Assembly (NCBI GenBank): GCA_019916065.1
Contig: CM034241.1
Location: forward strand, 15,546,228-15,610,227
From: Vitellaria paradoxa
Taxonomy: Eukaryota > Streptophyta > Magnoliopsida > Ericales > Sapotaceae
Reading direction: 5' to 3'
DNA length: 64,000 nt
Below, one piece after another: positions 61,516-64,000 of the stretch. Numbering within the stretch: position 1 is the stretch's first letter; each line of letters starts with the position of its first letter. The notes below the pieces were generated by a model. The model did no database searches. It saw only the letters and a program-made list of their open reading frames with translations, and was not told where the DNA came from. The position numbers were made by a program, and so were the translations under genes.

Positions 61516-62369
61516 CTAATCGAAAAACTGAAAAAAACAATACTTGCTTGCTTTGAAGAGGTGAATAGGTAATTATCAAACCTTTTTTTTTTCCTTCATT
61601 TTTTTTTTTTTTGGGTGCTTCACAGTTATCCATCTGGGAGGCATTTCATTTGAGATTTCTGTCTTAGATGGTATAGATTAGGTTCATATCTGTAGAAATG
61701 CAAGGAATTAATCTACAAAGTTGTATTTGCTTACAACCAAAATCCGCATGGAGATTCTACTTGAATTGGTTTAGATAAAAGAAATTGAGAATTTTGAAGT
61801 CTGCTTTTCCACTTGTAAGCTTAACATTAAATCTATTCTTTATAGGTTTGGGAGATATGTTGAGTACAAATTGTAATATTGGTACTGAATTCTTTATAAA
61901 TTCACTGTTTGCCAATGTAAGACTTGGATAAGCTAAAAATTTAATGTTTGTGAATGTGTGTAACTTGGATAAGCTAATAATTTCACTTAACCGTATTTTT
62001 TTTCTTTTTATTGAAGATTTGTTTCATTTGAGTACTGTTACATTGGTTTAGTGAAACTTATTAATCTACCTATTGAAAACTAATACTAATTAATCCAAAG
62101 AGTTGGTTACTGAAACTTTTGATAATTAAAAATAAAATTGTATTAAACTGACATCAAGGGGATGCCTCTTAAGTTCAAAAAGTCTAGCTTGGATTATGAA
62201 AGTCAGGGTATAAATATTTGTTCCAAGAAATGTAAGCAACCCTATTCCCTTGAGAAACCGGTTAAACAACAGAGGAAAAAAAAAATACTTTTCACTTTGC
62301 ATAAAGAATTCTATGTATCTTGAAAATATTTTCACCCTAAACTAAACCAACATTGATAGATAGAAAGGA
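61516..62369. other. NFU 3' flank
   Basis: 3'UTR and spacer. No further gene recognised. Confidence 0.5.
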
Positions 62370-63110
62370 ATTAATCGGCTTGCAACCAAGTCCTGAAAGT
62401 AAGTCTCATGTCCAAAGGGAAAAGCCATTGTATCCCGAAACTTCCAAACCTCTCTCGTCCGTTCACACAATAAAATGTAGTTGATAGACTTTGTCTACCC
62501 TTTGCACGAGCATACCTGTTAATCGAGACCGTTCCTTTTGATATGAGATTATCCACTTTGAGCACCCTCCTGTGAAGCATACCCGAAACTATAAATGCCA
62601 CCTTGGTTGATGCTATATTTCTCCACATATTGAGCCATTAAAACACTATCTCGCCACTTACGTCCAATCTATCATAGAAGGACTTCACCTGAAACCTTCT
62701 GGAATTAGAAATTGACCATTTTATCCTGTCCTACTCTTCCAAATTTCTCACCTCATAAAGGTACGAAATCAAATCCAAAAGGCTCTGTAATTCCCTATCA
62801 AATACATTCCTTCTAAGCTTAACATCCTAAATGGTTACCCTATAAAAGATTAGAAAAAGTCTTGGACTACTTCATCCCTGTTCTTTGTAATGACAAATGG
62901 GTATAAACGCTTGAGACTTGTCTTCCCTAGTCACTGATCTTGCCAAAACTTTATGTTGTCTCCCCTTTTAGCTGCAAAGGAGATGTGCCTTCTAAACATG
63001 GGCCCTATCTATTGAATGCTCTTCCATAGACTCATCCCATATGGATCTTTATACTCTTTTGTGGCACATTTCCCTCATCCTTACCATTTTGGAGGCAGTG
63101 AGGTTCCTTC
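62370..63110 (-). pseudogene. LINE ORF2 C-terminal relic (zf-RVT region)
   Basis: The minus-strand frame at 62628-62371 reads MWRNIASTKVAFIVSGMLH then RRVLKVDNLISKG. This matches the LINE C-terminal pattern (IW..KAP.KV.FF.W....K.LT.DNL..RG). The following Cys/His stretch (YARAKG, SINYILLCERTREVWKF in the adjacent frame) is the zf-RVT end. Upstream minus-strand sequence to 63110 is more decayed. Truncated at both ends, dead. Confidence 0.7.
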
Positions 63111-63128
63111 ATAAATTGTCTCGATAGC

Positions 63129-63301
63129 TGTTAAGTTATGGGTATAATCGTAATTATGTATAATTAGTAGGTTATTTACATTCACCCATGTAATTAGTTT
63201 GTAGTTAGGGGTTTATTATAATTTTTTATTTTTCTCTTATTGTATATATTTCACATAATGAGAAGAAAACCTATCTTTTTGTCTTACAATTAATCTTTTC
63301 A
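63129..63301 (+). repeat. Short (173-bp) LTR of a Ty1/Copia element
   Basis: Starts TGTTAAGTTATGGG and ends AATCTTTTCA, directly followed by a PBS. A TGTATATATTTC TATA-like box lies near 63241. The matching 3' LTR would lie beyond the window. Confidence 0.82.
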
Positions 63302-63313
63302 TGGTATCAGAGC
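63302..63313 (+). promoter_or_regulatory. Copia primer-binding site
   Basis: TGGTATCAGAGC adjoins the LTR end. It is complementary to initiator Met-tRNA. Confidence 0.9.
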
Positions 63314-63357
63314 GGGTGGTCTTGTGCCCAAGTTAATTTATCGATTTTCTTCATCGC

Positions 63358-63465
63358 GGTACTGTTCATCGGTACTGTTCATCGCGCACTGTTCATCGTT
63401 ACTGTTCATCGGCACTGTTCGTCGGTACTGTTCATTGCGGTACTGTTCATTGCGTGGTGCTGTTC
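63358..63465 (+). repeat. ACTGTTCATCG minisatellite in the Copia leader
   Basis: About eight units of 11-16 bp (ACTGTTCATCG with G/C-rich linkers) in the untranslated leader before gag. Confidence 0.88.
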
Positions 63466-63573
63466 GCGTGCTGTTTTTTTCTATTTTTGGATTGAGATAT
63501 TTCTCCTACAAGTGTTATTCTCATTATTTAGCCCTCAACTACTCCTTGGTGTCTGGATTTTTTGCTTCTCGAT

Positions 63574-64000
63574 ATGTCTGACAGTTCAAAGGTTGTTTCA
63601 ACTGAAGTTTCTGATAATAAAGATGTGTCGAGTCCATATGACAGGCAATTGGAGAATGTTCCTTTGGATATTTGTGGCACTAAATTGGATGGTACCAATT
63701 ATTTGATTTGTTCTCGCACCTTCACTCTGGCCATTGAAGCCAGAGGAATGTCTGAGTTTATTGAGGGTCCTGTTACGCAACCTGAGGATACTGTTCTCCT
63801 TAAGAAATTTAAGTCTCAGAAATCATTAGTTATGATATGATTGTTTAATTCTATGCGAGCTGATATACGCCATACTTTCTTGCCTTTGGACACCCCACAT
63901 AAAATTTGGATCACAGCAAAACAGACTTATTCTCAGCAAGGTAATGATGCTCAGTGTTTTGACTTGAGGAAGAAACTCCGCACGTTGGACCAATATCATC
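63574..64000 (+). pseudogene. Copia gag, N-terminal part, cut by window end
   Basis: The ATG at 63574 starts a gag N-terminus with the family block LDGTNYLICSRTFTLAIEAR and FIEGPVTQPED. A TGA at about 63838 stands where the conserved Trp of MIWLFNSM is expected (TGG to TGA). The frame then continues (FNSMRADIRHTFL, IWITAKQTYSQQGN) to the window end. At least one stop makes this copy defective. Gag would form the virus-like particle. Confidence 0.85.

Larger units (their letters stand above)
63129..64000 (+). mobile_element. 5' part of a Ty1/Copia retrotransposon
   Basis: LTR, PBS, repeat-rich leader and gag start, in that order. Pol and the 3' LTR are outside the window. It lies directly beside a LINE relic. 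Confidence 0.85.

Noticed and set aside
63324..63581. 85-codon frame over the Copia leader
   Set aside because: It is a translation of the ACTGTTCATCG minisatellite; the real gag starts at 63574 in another frame.
1..64000. Novel multi-gene system, CRISPR array, or biosynthetic cluster
   Set aside because: The only intact genes are a peroxidase and an NFU protein with no shared pathway; repeated arrays lack CRISPR-type spacers.

Overview
The window is nuclear DNA of a flowering plant, very probably a dicot. It is AT-rich, has long introns with GT-AG borders, and holds a secreted class III peroxidase, a plastid-type NFU protein and a dense layer of plant transposable elements. Only two protein-coding genes look intact: a four-exon class III peroxidase (35782-40971, 326 aa) and a four-exon NFU-type iron-sulfur scaffold gene (56866-61515, 227 aa). 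I found no tRNA, rRNA, CRISPR or bacterial-type operon. Most other recognisable sequence is decayed transposon, and several elements have exact target-site duplications (TSDs) that fix their ends.

Layout. 1-9027: a degenerate hAT transposon whose left tip lies outside the window. A 5'-truncated L1-type LINE (3500-6634, TSD AGGAGTTG) has inserted into its transposase gene. 9028-9475: the 3' end of an old Copia element. 9476-16423: AT-rich spacer with a 219-bp Mutator-type MITE (TSD CTAATTAAA), a dispersed duplication, a 926-bp hAT-type element, and a three-copy tandem repeat carrying a solo LTR. 16427-24270: a CACTA element (TSD TAT) with a minus-strand TNP2 transposase relic, a seven-copy ~178-bp tandem array, an A/T-rich array with AACCCTAA motifs, and a SINE fragment. 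24274-33440: spacer with a 2.0-kb non-autonomous hAT element (26781-28799, TSD CTAAAGAC), an adjoining inverted-repeat unit, and the 3' end of a minus-strand Ty3/gypsy relic (about 31400-32890). 33442-35419: a MITE and a 1651-bp Mutator-like foldback element with arms of about 670 bp (TSD TAGAGAAGC) in the peroxidase upstream region. 35782-40971: peroxidase. 41697-41876: second SINE copy. 44771-53688: a full-length but dead Ty3/gypsy element (TSD ATCCT, LTRs about 1.95 kb). 53694-56865: spacer. 56866-61515: NFU, whose 3-kb second intron holds three MITE-like units. 62370-63110: minus-strand LINE relic. 63129-64000: the start of a Copia element (short LTR, PBS, gag) that runs off the window.

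The two genes have no visible functional link. The peroxidase has a signal peptide and should act in the cell wall or apoplast. The NFU protein should act in the plastid stroma in iron-sulfur cluster assembly. The main theme is nesting and decay: LINE in hAT in Copia; SINE in satellite in CACTA; solo LTR in tandem repeat; MITEs in introns. I saw no convincing novel protein system. The items most worth a second look are the precise long-arm foldback next to the peroxidase promoter and the chimeric hAT-LINE open frame.
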